Source: Mantis religiosa
Taxonomy: Eukaryota; Arthropoda; Insecta; Mantodea; Mantidae
Length of the DNA stretch: 64,000 nt
Direction of reading: 5' to 3'
Assembly (NCBI GenBank): GCA_030765055.1
Contig: CM060950.1
Span: forward strand, 278,107,311 to 278,171,310
Positions 23,500 through 33,869 of the stretch are shown here, in pieces (positions within the stretch are counted from its first letter, which is position 1; each line of letters opens with the position of its first letter). The notes beneath the pieces are model-generated. The model saw nothing but the letters and a program-made list of their open reading frames with translations. It was not told the DNA's origin and ran no database searches. Made by a program: the position numbers and the translations under genes.

Positions 23500-24110
23500 A
23501 CCAATAACTTGGCTACTCCATTGTTAGCTGATTGTTTGGCTGATACCACTGGCTGATTTTAGTGCTCTTGAGGGCGTACAGTCCAAGTATCACTACCTCA
23601 GCCAACCTCATAACAAACACCCACAGACTTGTAATGTTCCATCCCAAGGTCAGCTCTAGCAAGGCTTCTTTCTCCACAGGCAAGGTATCACCAGATGGTG
23701 TCATTATTTGGTAGGTCTGATCTGTTTTCCTTTATGGCAGGCACTCTGCCACATCGAGTCTGATCACAGTTGCATTGGTGTCCATTAGTACTCAGCAGAG
23801 CTTTCTCTGGATATTGCCATCTAAGATGAAGTTGTCCTCCACTCTTCTGCCCAAGGCATATGTCACTTGAGACTTCTGACATGCCATACGCCCAGCTTGC
23901 TCTTATTTGTTTCTTCCCAGCTTTTTGACTTAACAATTGACAGTCCTTCACAATGCATCCTGTTGTCCCAGGACCCAAGTGACCAAGCTGTCATGTGCCC
24001 TTAAATCCCAAACAATCACACACTGGCTGACCATAAGGAAGCAATTGTTTCACCTATCTATACACCGTGGATTTCAAAACTCTGCAATCATCATTAACAA
24101 TATGGACTGT
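23500..24110 (-). pseudogene. Old gypsy gag-protease relic
   Basis: Minus strand: a damaged zinc-knuckle region (GTTGCIVKDC) around 23950, then a badly changed protease active-site region, then SGDTLPVEKEALLELTL and VVILGLYAL (23690-23560), which match the protease end of the young gypsy gag at 9241-9375. Much older than the copies at 7.6 and 47 kb. No LTRs found here. Confidence 0.65.
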
Positions 24111-24255
24111 GTGGTGAAATATTGGTGCTACCAATAACTGTTGAATCAATGAATGTGGTTGAATTCTCTTCCTAGGGTATTCCACTCTTTGGTTCATTTC
24201 TTCAAGTATTTTCAACACTGTCGTTTTGTAATCCTTTGCGAATCACAAAGTTTAC

Positions 24256-24436
24256 TAATCAGGGCTTCGTGGGTGATCAGCCATGTCAAATTAATAAACG
24301 TCGAGCTTTCGGCCATTGCAAACTCCAAGGCCATGGAGTTTGCAATGGCCGAAAGCTCGACGTTTATTAATTTGACACGGCTGATCACCCGCGAAGCCCT
24401 GAATAGTAATGCTTGCCGTGAAACCTTCAAGTCTTA
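24256..24436. mobile_element. PLE-type fold-back, two 3' fragments in inverted order
   Basis: Arms of about 68 bp (24260-24327 and 24334-24401) form a near-perfect inverted repeat with a loop of about 6 bases; I see two mismatches. The unit lies between 12-bp repeats CACAAAGTTTAC (24244-24255 and 24437-24448). The arm contains GGCCAT...ATGGCC GAAAGCTC, which looks like stem II, GAAA, a short AGCT stem III and C17 of a hammerhead whose CTGANGA side was lost at the fold. The PLE assignment is inferred from this layout. Confidence 0.6.
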
Positions 24437-24600
24437 CACAAAGTTTACATCATTCATTTTTTCGAAATGGTTATTTCTATATGAATAAAATGCCAGCAAC
24501 TCATATTTTTTCATAAATTCATTAAACAGCATTTCAGTGTCAAAAATATCCATTGTTCACGTACTGGAATGAAAGTAAATGTGATGTTGCTTCTTAATAT

Positions 24601-25869
24601 GAGGGTCGTTCAATATACAATGCCTCACATTTTTTTTAAACATATTTATTGTTAAGAGTCAGAATTTGGTAACAATATGCATCAATGTATCTTGTCCATG
24701 TCTTTTTTTACGTAGTCTCCATCATGTTCTATGGTCTTATGCCAACATTGTGTGAGAGCATGTATTCCCTGCTGGTAAAAGCTTTTGTCCTGTAGGCGTA
24801 GCTATGTTTTCACTGCATGAATGACACTCTCGTCATCTTCAAAGTGTGTGTCCTGTAGAGAATTTTTAAGCGACTCAAAGGGATGGAAATCTGAGGGTGC
24901 CAGGCGGCAGACTCGCGATGCCGATCAATAAATGATAGCCGGTGGAGAGAGGGGAGACAGGAGGGGTAGCTGAGTCTTCGTTTACCCCTCCTCCTGCCAC
25001 TCGAAGTGACACGAAGCTTCGAGAATGTTTTCCCCCTCCATAAAAGGAGATTCGGGAAACTTCGGGCCGATCAATACCGGAAGCGACAGTCAGTTGAGTG
25101 TAGTGTTGTTGTGGCGTGCGGTGTTAAGTAGCATCGAGCGTACGTGTAAAGACGAACTGGCAAAATTTAATTGTGTACATTAAATTGTAATTGTGATATT
25201 GGAATAAGGTGGAAATAAAGAACATTTTGAGTGGTGTAATTGAACTTTTTAATTTCACGAACCCACAAAGTCACAATACGGTGGATGAAGCAGTGATGTC
25301 CAACTCAATTTGGCGATGTGTTCCCGGGTTCTCAGATTTGTGTGTGGGCGTGCATTATTGTGTTGGAGCAAGGTCATTGCAGATGCACTTCCAATGCTGA
25401 CCAACAACTGCAGAGCCAATTGTCAAGTTGTATTAGCCAATCGGCATGAATAATGACATCCGGACATTTAAGCATGTCTGGAGCTGTGGCTGTGACAGGA
25501 CGTCCCAAGTGTGACTGATTATGGAGCTCTGTTTCTGCTTTTCCTGAGGCTTTAACTTTCTTTACCCACCACCCAACCATACTGCTATCAACTGCAGCAT
25601 TGCCATACACTGCCCACAAACATTTGTAGTTTTTTTTTTTTTTTTTTTTCTGCACAGAAGAATCAACGACAGTGCACTGCTTGTAACAAGAGTCATATGT
25701 AGATACCATTTTGACGCTGTACTATGGCTCTGACATTTGCCTAAATGGTTCGAAACTTCACCGGCGCACAGAAGAAACATCAAATGTGAAGAACCTACAG
25801 GACGTTTGTCTATATATATTAGTGGTTTCTTTAAAAAAAATGTGGTGCATTATATTTCGAACAACCCTT
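24601..25869 (-). mobile_element. Mariner relic carrying a solo gypsy LTR
   Basis: Inverted ends GAGGGTCGTTCAATATACAA (left) and TATATTTCGAACAACCCTT (right, reversed) with an adjoining poly-T/poly-A. Transposase pieces read on the minus strand: 25709-25277 (VSTYDSCYKQC, YGNAAVDSSMVGWWVKK, then NNARPHTNLRTREHIAKL and LLHPPY) and 24900-24640 (PSDFHPFESLKN, QGIHALTQCW). The LTR at 24905-25275 interrupts it between LLHPPY and the PSDFH catalytic segment. Frameshifts and a poly-A run disable it. Confidence 0.75.
24905..25275 (+). mobile_element. Solo gypsy LTR, 5' end eroded
   Basis: Shares GGCGGCAGACTCGCGATGCC and GAGATTCGGGAAACTTCGG with the LTRs at 7.6 kb, and GGTGGAAATAAAGAACATTTT with those at 47-49 kb, ending AAAGTCACA. 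The first ~10 bases of the LTR and about 12 bases of the mariner are missing; the joint is at a shared CCAGG-like word. ATAC follows the 3' end but has no partner on the left. Confidence 0.75.
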
Positions 25870-26258
25870 GGAGCTTGAGTACATACATAACTTTAAACTA
25901 GAATTGCAAACCATGAATGATTTGAAGGGAGGAAAATTGTGACTGTAAAGTTGACGGAAACTTTAGTGGTTAAAAGGATGGTGCATATTGAAGAAACAGA
26001 ACCTCTGCTTCTGATGAACCACTAACAATGATGTTTAAATGCTTTTGATAACAGTGGGTTATACTTGGCAATTATGTTATTACCAGGAAATGTACAATAG
26101 TTTTGTTAATTTGAATGTGAAAGAAGTTTTGCAGGATGCATAACATATTTTCAAGAATCTAGATTTAATGTTGTAGAAATGCAATTTTTTGTTTTAAATG
26201 CACTAGAAATGATGTAATTAACTATAAATTTAATGATAACTTGTTTTTCTATTGATAG

Positions 26259-26413
26259 TGCCAGCTTATGCTTATGGCATAACGCACCAAGAGAATTACA
26301 ATATATATGGTGAGCCACTGTTGCCATTTAATCCCAACTACTATGACTCTTGGAATACTGTCGACTTTGGAGGATATGTGCAGTACAACTGGCCAAGACC
26401 ATCACCTTATTAA
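26259..26413 (+). CDS. 3'-terminal coding exon of the host gene (long form)
   Basis: Acceptor TTTTTCTATTGATAG ends at 26258. Spliced to 17491 the phase fits, giving PAYAYGITHQENYNIYGEPL, then NPNYYDSWN, FGGYVQYNWP and a TAA at 26411-26413. The tail is rich in Tyr, Asn and Pro. An internal donor (GTGAGC from 26310, phase 1) would end the exon at 26309 and lead to the alternative exon at 26706. About 290 bp of non-coding sequence lies between. Confidence 0.65.
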
Positions 26414-26705
26414 TTTCACTAAGGTAACTACTATTGTGATTGTAAATGTACTGGAGCAAGCTACTATAATAATTATAAACTGTTACACTGATGTCACAAT
26501 TTGGCTCAAGGATTCCCCTAATTCATTTTCAAGATGAACTGCCATCTAGCTCTCTAGTGGATAGCTTCAAATATTGATGGAATTTCAAAATTCATTACAA
26601 TGAGCATTTTTGGTGTGGATTTATGCCCATCTTGTGACTTCTGTGGATTTTGGAATATTCTGAAGATTTATATTTCCTGTTTGATGTTGTGTTCTTGTTG
26701 TCTAG

Positions 26706-26785
26706 CACCAGAAAAAAACTACTATGATTACTATCCAAGAAAGCCCTGGAATTTAAAATCTCAACAAATCTGGAATTTATTCTGA
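26706..26785 (+). CDS. Alternative 3'-terminal exon of the host gene
   Basis: A strong acceptor (TTGTGTTCTTGTTGTCTAG, ends 26705) opens a phase-1 exon encoding PEKNYYDYYPRKPWNLKSQQ and a TGA at 26783-26785. Its composition resembles the long-form tail (ENYNIY / NYYDSW against NYYDYY), as expected for alternative ends of one protein. It can join from 26309 or directly from 17491. Confidence 0.55.
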
Positions 26786-27385
26786 TTTTAAAACACTACT
26801 GTTGATTTTTTCCTAAAACACCTATATGTTACATACTGAGGTCATAAATATGTTGCTCTTGGGAATGATGGTGGGACCATTGACTCTCACCTGTGACTTA
26901 CGGTGGTCTTCCACTTGTACTCTTTCCAACCAAGATTAAAGTAAAGTCTAAGCTACAAAAAGATTTAGAAAAATAGCAGCTTGCATCAGCATTGCTTTGC
27001 ATGCATTTATGTACACAGTACATGTACTTTTAGTGAGAAAGTTCCATATGGTTCTCTTCCTTATGTTAGAAGCATTATGCATAGGAATAAGAACTTTTAA
27101 GTGCAGATATTTAGATACTTAAGAAGATTCTTTGTTGTACCCTGAGCTTGGGCCATGGATTTGATCTTTGCCAGGAAATCATAACTGTTTTTGGTGTGCT
27201 TGGTGGAAATCTGGTCCAATTAATTTGGAATCCATGAATATGTCAGCAGTCCAGAGCCATGTTAAAGGAGCTTTGTGGAAAGTGTGCAGCAACTTGCAGC
27301 ATTTAAACTACGTCTTCCTCTGACATAATACACAGTGATGATAAGTTTGTAACTTTTTATATAATGTCTTAGTTGTATAATAAAT
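26786..27385 (+). other. Probable 3' UTR of the host gene
   Basis: No coding content. The AATAAATT at about 27378 could serve as a polyadenylation signal. Position relative to the two possible stop codons is the only other support. Confidence 0.35.
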
Positions 27386-27662
27386 TACACCTGTTTGGAA
27401 GCATGTACAAGACTATCCTGAAATTAAATATAATCCCTACCTTAGGAAATATATGTACTTCACATCTCATTAAATCCAATTATATCTTATGGTATTTTTT
27501 TCTCATATTTCACTGGCATGCTTTCATTAACACTGTTCATAAACAGTGGTTATTAACTGATGTGTGTTTGGAGGAATTTAGTAACAGTGACGTCAAACTT
27601 AATATAAAAATTATTTGTGGTTGGTTTATTGACACTCGTCACTTACTTTTTCATATATTTAT

Positions 27663-27706
27663 GAGAGACTAGTTTCAAAGGCCCTGGCCTCCATTTTCAA
27701 TTTCTT
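27663..27706 (-). ncRNA. Hammerhead-like motif, PLE-A left end (degenerate core)
   Basis: Reversed: a weak stem I, a core TTGAAAA where CTGANGA is expected, a strong stem-loop GGAGGCC/GGCCTTT, GAAA, the palindrome ACTAGT (27668-27673), a canonical C at the cleavage position, then TCTC. Two core changes predict loss of activity. Confidence 0.55.
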
Positions 27707-29058
27707 TCCAACTGGCATCTGTTGTTGTCTGCTCTCTCTGGTGGTGGAACTATGAACTTTTTTGTCAAATTATCTACTGGCAGGATTTCAAAGTTCATTA
27801 CGCGATCCTTATTTTTCCAGATGAATATGTTCTCCCATGTTGTCAATCTATTTTGGTTTATCACTCCTTTTAATAATTTTGGATTTGGATCAATATCATG
27901 GTTTTCATTCCAAAAATGAAATGCTACTGCTGACTTGTCTTCTTGTTTCAATCTGATGTTTCTAAAGTGTTCTTTGACTCTGGTTTTTAAATTTCTTTTT
28001 GTTTGCCCTATGTAGCATTTTTCACAATTCTTACAATTTATTTGGTATATTCCAGATTTGTTACCTGAAGGAATTTCATCTTTTGTTTTTGAATTTAGTA
28101 ATTTTAAAATTGAGTATCTATTAGTAGGTGCCAAGATGATATTTTGTTCCTTGAATATCTTTTTAAATTTATTAAATGTTTTTGGATGATATGTGAATGA
28201 ACTGAATATGCTGTTGCTTTCTTTTTCTTTAATAAATGTGGTTGCTTCCTTAATGGTTTTCTTTAGTTTAGATTTTCTAATTTTCTTCAACACCAAACTT
28301 TTGTTGTATCCGTTTTCTTCTGCTATGTGTATTATTGCTTTTTGTTCCTTGAAATATTCTTCTTTTTCCATGGGTATGTTGACTAGTCTGTGTGTAAGGC
28401 TGTTTATTATTGCATGTTTATGTGTAATTGGGTTGTGGCTATTATTTTTTATATAATTTTCTGAATGTGTTGGTTTCCTGTAAATTCCAAATTTTATTTT
28501 TGTATCATTCCTGATGATATTTAGATCCAAGAAAGGTAGTTGTCCATTGATTTCCTTTTCTATTGTGAATTTGATAGTCCTTTCTTGCAGATTGAGTAAT
28601 TTTAATGCATCATCTAAATGTTTACTTGGTACAATTGCAAAGATGTCGTCAACATATCTATACCAAACCTTGAAGATCAATGGGAAGGACTTTTTAATTT
28701 GTGTTTCAAATGCACTCATAAATAAGTTAGCCAAAAAAGGTGAAAGTGGATTGCCCATTGATAATCCTGATTTCTGCTTGTAGTGTTTTCCATTAAAGCT
28801 GAAGAAGTTTTGTTCAATGCATATTTTTGTTAGAGAAATATATTCTTCTGCTTCTATTGCTTCCATATCAATTGTAGCTAGCCATTTTTTTAACACAGTC
28901 TGCAATTTTTCTGTTGGTATGCTTGGAAATAAAGATGTGACATCAAATGAAACCAGTCTGTCATTTTTGTCCAAATTTATATCTTTGATTTTTTCTACTA
29001 AATCTAAAGAGTTTCTTAAATTTGCACTTTCAAATTTTGGCCAAATGGTTACTAAGTA
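27697..29058 (-). CDS. PLE reverse transcriptase plus GIY-YIG endonuclease (partial)
   Basis: Open for 425 codons from 28974; the RT reading continues upstream to about 29058 (WPKFESANLRNSLDLVEKIK). RT motifs: LVSFDVTSLFPSIP (first catalytic Asp), GLSMGNPLSPFLANL and YRYVDDIFAI (catalytic YVDD). C-terminal GIY-YIG nuclease: SGIYQINCKNCEKCYIGQTK then the LKTRVKEHFRN helix and a late NENHDID. PLEs use this nuclease for target nicking. The N-terminal part and start codon are missing through 5' truncation. Confidence 0.88.
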   Translation of the reverse strand, partial: YLVTIWPKFESANLRNSLDLVEKIKDINLDKNDRLVSFDVTSLFPSIPTEKLQTVLKKWLATIDMEAIEAEEYISLTKICIEQNFFSFNGKHYKQKSGLSMGNPLSPFLANLFMSAFETQIKKSFPLIFKVWYRYVDDIFAIVPSKHLDDALKLLNLQERTIKFTIEKEINGQLPFLDLNIIRNDTKIKFGIYRKPTHSENYIKNNSHNPITHKHAIINSLTHRLVNIPMEKEEYFKEQKAIIHIAEENGYNKSLVLKKIRKSKLKKTIKEATTFIKEKESNSIFSSFTYHPKTFNKFKKIFKEQNIILAPTNRYSILKLLNSKTKDEIPSGNKSGIYQINCKNCEKCYIGQTKRNLKTRVKEHFRNIRLKQEDKSAVAFHFWNENHDIDPNPKLLKGVINQNRLTTWENIFIWKNKDRVMNFEILPVDNLTKKFIVPPPERADNNRCQLERN

Positions 29059-29390
29059 AATTTAATAGTTTTCCAAAATTTTAAAGTGCAAATTTAAGAA
29101 ACTCTTTAGATTTAGTAGAAAAAATCAAAGATATAAATTTGGACAAAAATGACAGACTGGTTTCATTTGATGTCACATCTTTATTTCCAAGCATACCAAC
29201 AGAAAAATTGCAGACTGTGTTAAAAAAATGGCTAGCTACAATTGATATGGAAGCAATAGAAGCAGAATAATATATTTCTCTAACAAAAATATGCATTGAA
29301 CAAAACTTCTTCAGCTTTAATGGAAAACACTACAAGCAGAAATCAGGATTATCAATGGGCAATCCACTTTCACCTTTTTTGGCTAACTTA

Positions 29391-31301
29391 CAGTATGTTT
29401 ATTCAGACGTGGCAGCTGAGAAAATATGCGCAGTGACTCACTCTCTCCGCCACCTACTGGCACTAAGAGTGGGGGTCAGTTATAGTTGTGAAATCGTTGA
29501 GGTTGGACGTGCGTCTTAGGAATTTTTTAAGGCTCGGGTCCGTGTGATTTATATTTTTATATGTAAATGACAGTGTACTTTAATATATGAACAGTAAGTA
29601 GCAGTTCTCGTTGTTCTTAGTTATTTTCAGCGTACTTGTAAGTGCGTGCGTGATTGTGTAAGTGTGTGTGTGTGTGTGTGCGCGTGCGCGTCTGCGTTAA
29701 GTGTATTTCCTTTTACTGCAGACTTTAATATTTTAAAACATGGACAGCAAACTACAAGGTAAAGTGTTGCACTCCCAAACCAGGGAAGTTGTTAGTAATC
29801 TTTATAAGTACATGAAAAGACATGCAGAAGCTGGCTTAACAACTCTTAGCATCAAAAACATTGGGAAGAGTGTGGCTGAGGCAACAGGTGTTTCTGAAAG
29901 AAGTGTAAGGAGAACTATTAAGGAAACGAAAGATATTGATCGTGGTACTTCGATTTCATTCTCCACACCACACAAAAAGAGACCGAAGAGGTCTTTTCGT
30001 GCCAGTTTGATTGCTTTTAATGAGGCAGTAGTGCGCCGAACTGTGAACGAATTCTATATAATTCACAAACAAAGACCGACACTGAGGAAGGTGCATGCTA
30101 AATTAAAGGATTCGATAAACTTTGAAGGGAGCATATCCACACTAAGAAAAATACTCTCAAAGCTGGGTTTCACATGGAAACAGACAAAGAAGAACAGAAA
30201 AATTTTAATGGAGCGCCATGACATCAGAACTAAGCGCCTCCATTTTCTTAGAATGATGAAGCGATATAGAAGCGAGGGCCGTCCCATAATATATATGGAC
30301 GAGACGTATATCCATTCATCGCATACTACTCCGTATGCTTGGAGTGATAACAGTTTACACGGCCTCTTAGCACCGGTATCCAAAGGCCAACGTCTTATCA
30401 TCGTGCATGCTGGAGGCCAGCAAGGGTTTATCCCTAACGCGTATATTCGGTTCAAGTCCCAGCAGAAAACCGGTGACTACCACGATGACATGAACTATAC
30501 AAATTATGAGAAGTGGATAAAAGAAAGACTGATCCCTAATCTTCCCCAAAATTCCGTATTGGTAATTGACAATGCACCTTACCACAATGTGATCCTTAAT
30601 AAGGCGCCCACTGCAAGTTCCAGAAGAGACACAATGGTTTCGTGGCTGAAACAAAACCTCTCCATGGAACATTTTACAAACATTGATTTCTCCTCCCTGT
30701 ACAAACCCGACATTTACAATATGATCATCCCTCTCAAACCCAAAATCCCCAAGTACAAAATAGACAGTTTTCTTCAGGCACATAACCACACAGTTTTACG
30801 TCTTCCACCTTATCATCCCGAGTTAAATCCAATCGAACTGATTTGGGCTACTGTAAAGAACTGGATTGCAGAAAGAAATGTCACGTTCAAAATGGATGAC
30901 GTCATTAAGTTAGCTGACGAGAAGTTTGCTGACATTTCTGCGGAAGATTGGCAGAAAAGATGTCAACATGTCATTCAGGTTGAACATGAATTCATGCGCA
31001 ATGAAGGTTTGCTGGATGGAGGACAGGAAATCATCATTCATCTAGGAGATGACAGCGATGAAAGCAGTGAGTCATCCGAGTTTTCTAGTGAAGATGAAGG
31101 GGGGAATTTTCCGGAAGAAAAAACAGTCTGCAGCTGAACAATCTGCTAGTGTTACTTCTGTTGCCTGAAACCAGCCTCAAGGTAAGATGCATGCGCTTTC
31201 TCCTCTCTCTTGCCCGCATGTGGCTGCCAGTCCTACCCCCACTCTCCTGGTTGCCCCTCTTCTACTGCGCATCTAGCTGCCACCTCATGTTAACCAAGCT
31301 G
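29391..31301 (+). mobile_element. Intact Tc1/mariner-like transposon with DD88E transposase
   Basis: 1,911 bp with imperfect 27-bp terminal inverted repeats (CAGTATGTTTATTCAGACG... and, reversed, CAGCTTGGTTAACATGAGG..., both ending GTGGCAGCT), flanked by TA at 29389-29390 and 31302-31303. It interrupts the PLE plus copy between ...LANL and FMSAFETQ, and the minus copy shows the empty site. A (TG)n/CG-rich tract lies at 29662-29695 before the ORF. Confidence 0.92.
29740..31137 (+). CDS. DD88E Tc1/mariner-superfamily transposase, 465 aa
   Basis: A complete frame from MDSKLQGKVLH to a C-terminal acidic Ser/Glu/Asp tail. N-terminus: helix-turn-helix around IGKSVAEATGVSERSVRR (residues 40-60), then a basic linker (KKRPKRSF). 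Catalytic segments: IYMDETYIHSS, VLVIDNAPYHN and HPELNPIELIWATVKNWI. I count 88 residues between the second Asp and the final Glu, much longer than DD34E or DD41D. The extra span contains the Lys/Pro-rich LKPKIPKYK. Long-spaced relatives such as the DD82E group are known; whether this belongs there needs a tree. Confidence 0.88.
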   Translation: MDSKLQGKVLHSQTREVVSNLYKYMKRHAEAGLTTLSIKNIGKSVAEATGVSERSVRRTIKETKDIDRGTSISFSTPHKKRPKRSFRASLIAFNEAVVRRTVNEFYIIHKQRPTLRKVHAKLKDSINFEGSISTLRKILSKLGFTWKQTKKNRKILMERHDIRTKRLHFLRMMKRYRSEGRPIIYMDETYIHSSHTTPYAWSDNSLHGLLAPVSKGQRLIIVHAGGQQGFIPNAYIRFKSQQKTGDYHDDMNYTNYEKWIKERLIPNLPQNSVLVIDNAPYHNVILNKAPTASSRRDTMVSWLKQNLSMEHFTNIDFSSLYKPDIYNMIIPLKPKIPKYKIDSFLQAHNHTVLRLPPYHPELNPIELIWATVKNWIAERNVTFKMDDVIKLADEKFADISAEDWQKRCQHVIQVEHEFMRNEGLLDGGQEIIIHLGDDSDESSESSEFSSEDEGGNFPEEKTVCS

Positions 31302-31797
31302 TATTTATGAGTGCATTTGAAACACAAATTAAAAAGTCCTTCCCATTGATCTTCAAGGTTTGGTATAGATATGTTGACGACATCTTTGCAATTGTACCAA
31401 GTAAACATTTAGATGATGCATTAAAATTACTCAATCTGCAAGAAAGGACTATCAAATTCACAATAGAAAAGGAAATCAATGGACAACTACCTTTCTTGGA
31501 TCTAAATATCATCAGGAATGATACAAAAATAAAATTTGGAATTTACAGGAAACCAACACATTCAGAAAATTATATAAAAAATAATAGCCACAACCCAATT
31601 ACACATAAACATGCAATAATAAACAGCCTTACACACAGACTAGTCAACATACCCATGGAAAAAGAAGAATATTTCAAGGAACAAAAAGCAATAATACACA
31701 TAGCAGAAGAAAACGGATACAACAAAAGTTTGGTGTTGAAGAAAATTAGAAAATCTAAACTAAAGAAAACCATTAAGGAAGCAACCACATTTATTAA

Positions 31798-33225
31798 CCC
31801 TTTCGCCGATATGGACGTCATATGACGTCCAAGTTAAAAGGCCCCAAACCGATATGGACGTGTATAGACGTCCTGCGCATACATGCATTTAATGCTCATG
31901 TAACGCCAATTATTTTAATCTTGCTGTTTTACAATGAATTTAAATTAGTTCTATAAGGATTGTAAACGTATCCTTAAAGGTTTCTTTTTGAATTGTACAC
32001 CTCCAAACCTGGATAAACACCCAAGGGCACATCTGCAGATTCACACCCAATAATATTGGTTTCCTTGCGAACTTCTTTTTCGCAACACACTACACATTTT
32101 CGAAATGGTTACAAGTTTTTTGGGTGTGGGTGGTATACTTTTAGGAAAGTGTTTTCTCTCAAGTATGAGGGATGATGTGGTGAATTTTGCCACCCCCTAG
32201 TATAAAGAGGCCTCTGAGTATTATAATACTCAATTAGGTTACGAGCTCTTTATACGCGCAAGTACAGGTAGATGAATGTCTTTTACAGCTCTGAAAATTA
32301 CTAAACAACTGTGCATAGTTACATCCAGTGGTATAAAAATACTTTTTTTTTACCATTTAACTCTTTTCCGTAAAGAGGGATAGCTGGTAATAGCTGATCC
32401 GTATCACGCATATTTGACCCGCCATTTCCCCAAACAATGGAGTAGCTAACATGCCAGCTGTAGACCAGTACACGTCACTGCTACGTATGTCCTAAACATC
32501 TCCATAATCGTACAACAAATCTTCCAGATTTTCTACAGTAATATCAGAAGCCTGTACACATCATACCCAAGCTAATTTATTTGCTACATTACCGGGATAA
32601 GTCATGGTTAACATTGAAATTTAACAATTTCAAATGTGCCATACATTTAGCTCTTGATAGCTTCAAGAAATCACTGAACAAAGAGAGAGTATAAATATCT
32701 GAAATACTGAGCGAAAACTGCTGCATAAGGCTACCAGAAACCTTGGTTGAGAAACACTGTAATAACAGATGCTGACAGAGTTTTCATTCCAGTGTCGGAG
32801 TGTGTGACGCAACATATTCTCGTCATATTATCGCTTGGCATAGCATAAATAAACTAAACTTGAACCTGAGAAGTCGCTTACGTAGCTATACATACATACT
32901 ATGGCTCGTATACACACAAAACAAAGTGATTCACATATTAGGCGCGTTCGGCACAAAGAATGGCTTTTGCTACAGTGAAACAAAGTAGTGAAATTTCAAC
33001 AATTTATTAATTTAGTCTCTACTTTATTGTTACTGTAGATTTATACTGCCTTTAATGAGTTTTAAACCAGTTTTTGTTTCGTTTAAATAGCTTAATAAAT
33101 ACGGAAGATACGGAATTGTATTTATGATGCATTTTTACAGCATTTAACAATTTAAATGTCCTGTTCTGTTTATTGGGTATCCGTTGCCGGCCCCTGGAGG
33201 GTTTAAATGGCCATCGGCGAAGCGG
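31798..33225 (-). mobile_element. piggyBac-derived non-autonomous element, copy 1
   Basis: 1,428 bp between TTAA at 31794-31797 and 33226-33229. The empty site, a single TTAA, is preserved in the PLE minus copy. Inverted ends CCCTTTCGCCGAT and CCGCTTCGCCGAT (reversed). The interior has no long frame, but the minus strand at about 32000-32180 retains the decayed C-terminal Cys-rich end of a piggyBac transposase, better seen in copy 2 (56496-57872). Confidence 0.88.
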
Positions 33226-33752
33226 TTAAAGAAAAAGAAAGCAACAGCATATTCAGTTCATTCACATATCATCCAAAAACATTTAATAAATTTAAAAAGA
33301 TATTCAAGGAACAAAATATCATCTTGGCACCTACTAATAGATACTCAATTTTAAAATTACTAAATTCAAAAACAAAAGATGAAATTCCTTCAGGTAACAA
33401 ATCTGGAATATACCAAATAAATTGTAAGAATTGTGAAAAATGCTACATAGGGCAAACAAAAAGAAATTTAAAAACCAGAGTCAAAGAACACTTTAGAAAC
33501 ATCAGATTGAAACAAGAAGACAAGTCAGCAGTAGCATTTCATTTTTGGAATGAAAACCATGACATTGATCCAAATCCAAAATTATTAAAAGGAGTGATAA
33601 ACCAAAATAGATTGACAACATGGGAGAACATATTCATCTGGAAAAATAAGGATCGCGTAATGAACTTTGAAATCCCGCCAGTAGATAATTTGACAAAAAA
33701 GTTCATAGTTCCACCACCAGAGAGAGCAGACAACAACAGATGCCAGTTGGAA

Positions 33753-33795
33753 AGAGATTGAAAATGGAGGCCAGGGCCTTTGAAACTAGTCTCTC
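33753..33795 (+). ncRNA. Hammerhead-like motif, PLE-A right end (degenerate core)
   Basis: AGAGA, then TTGAAAA (33758-33764), stem-loop, GAAA, ACTAGT (33785-33790), C17, TCTC. Stem I pairs GAGA with TCTC. The core changes are the same as in the left copy, so both descend from an already altered source or were copied together. Confidence 0.55.
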
Positions 33796-33869
33796 ATAAA
33801 TATATGAAAAAGTAAGTGACGAGTGTCAATAAACCAACCACAAATAATTTTTATAGTGGTTATTAACTT

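Larger units (their letters stand above)
29055..33761 (+). pseudogene. PLE RT/GIY-YIG gene split by two DNA transposons
   Basis: Three segments: 29080-29388 (RT with VSFDVTSLFPSIP and SGLSMGNPLSPF), 31304-31793 (YVDDIFAIVPSKH to EATTFI) and 33230-33761 (KEKESNSIFSSF to the GIY-YIG end and stop). Together they parallel the minus copy at 27.7-29.06 kb almost residue for residue. One Glu codon has become TAA near 29266, so the copy was probably dead before the later insertions. Confidence 0.85.
27559..33854. mobile_element. PLE subfamily A: inverted pair in one insertion
   Basis: A 5'-truncated minus copy (27559-~29050) and a 5'-truncated plus copy (~29055-33854) meet at their truncated ends. 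The whole lies between 14-bp repeats AGTGGTTATTAACT (27545-27558 and 33855-33868). The plus copy was later hit by a DD88E transposon (29391-31301) and a piggyBac derivative (31798-33225); removing these restores its frame except for one TAA. The left 3' end is about 43 bp longer than the right. Confidence 0.85.

Noticed and set aside
24260..24401. Rho-independent-type terminator
   Set aside because: Arms of 68 bp flanked by a TSD in eukaryotic DNA; an inserted fold-back explains it.
24153..24488. 111-codon frame through the palindrome, and the similar frame on the other strand
   Set aside because: Both strands give nearly the same protein because the sequence is an inverted repeat; best explained as a PLE-type fold-back.
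31798..33225. Helitron or unclassified insertion in the PLE
   Set aside because: TTAA on both sides, short inverted ends and the Cys-rich piggyBac end in the second copy identify it as piggyBac-derived.
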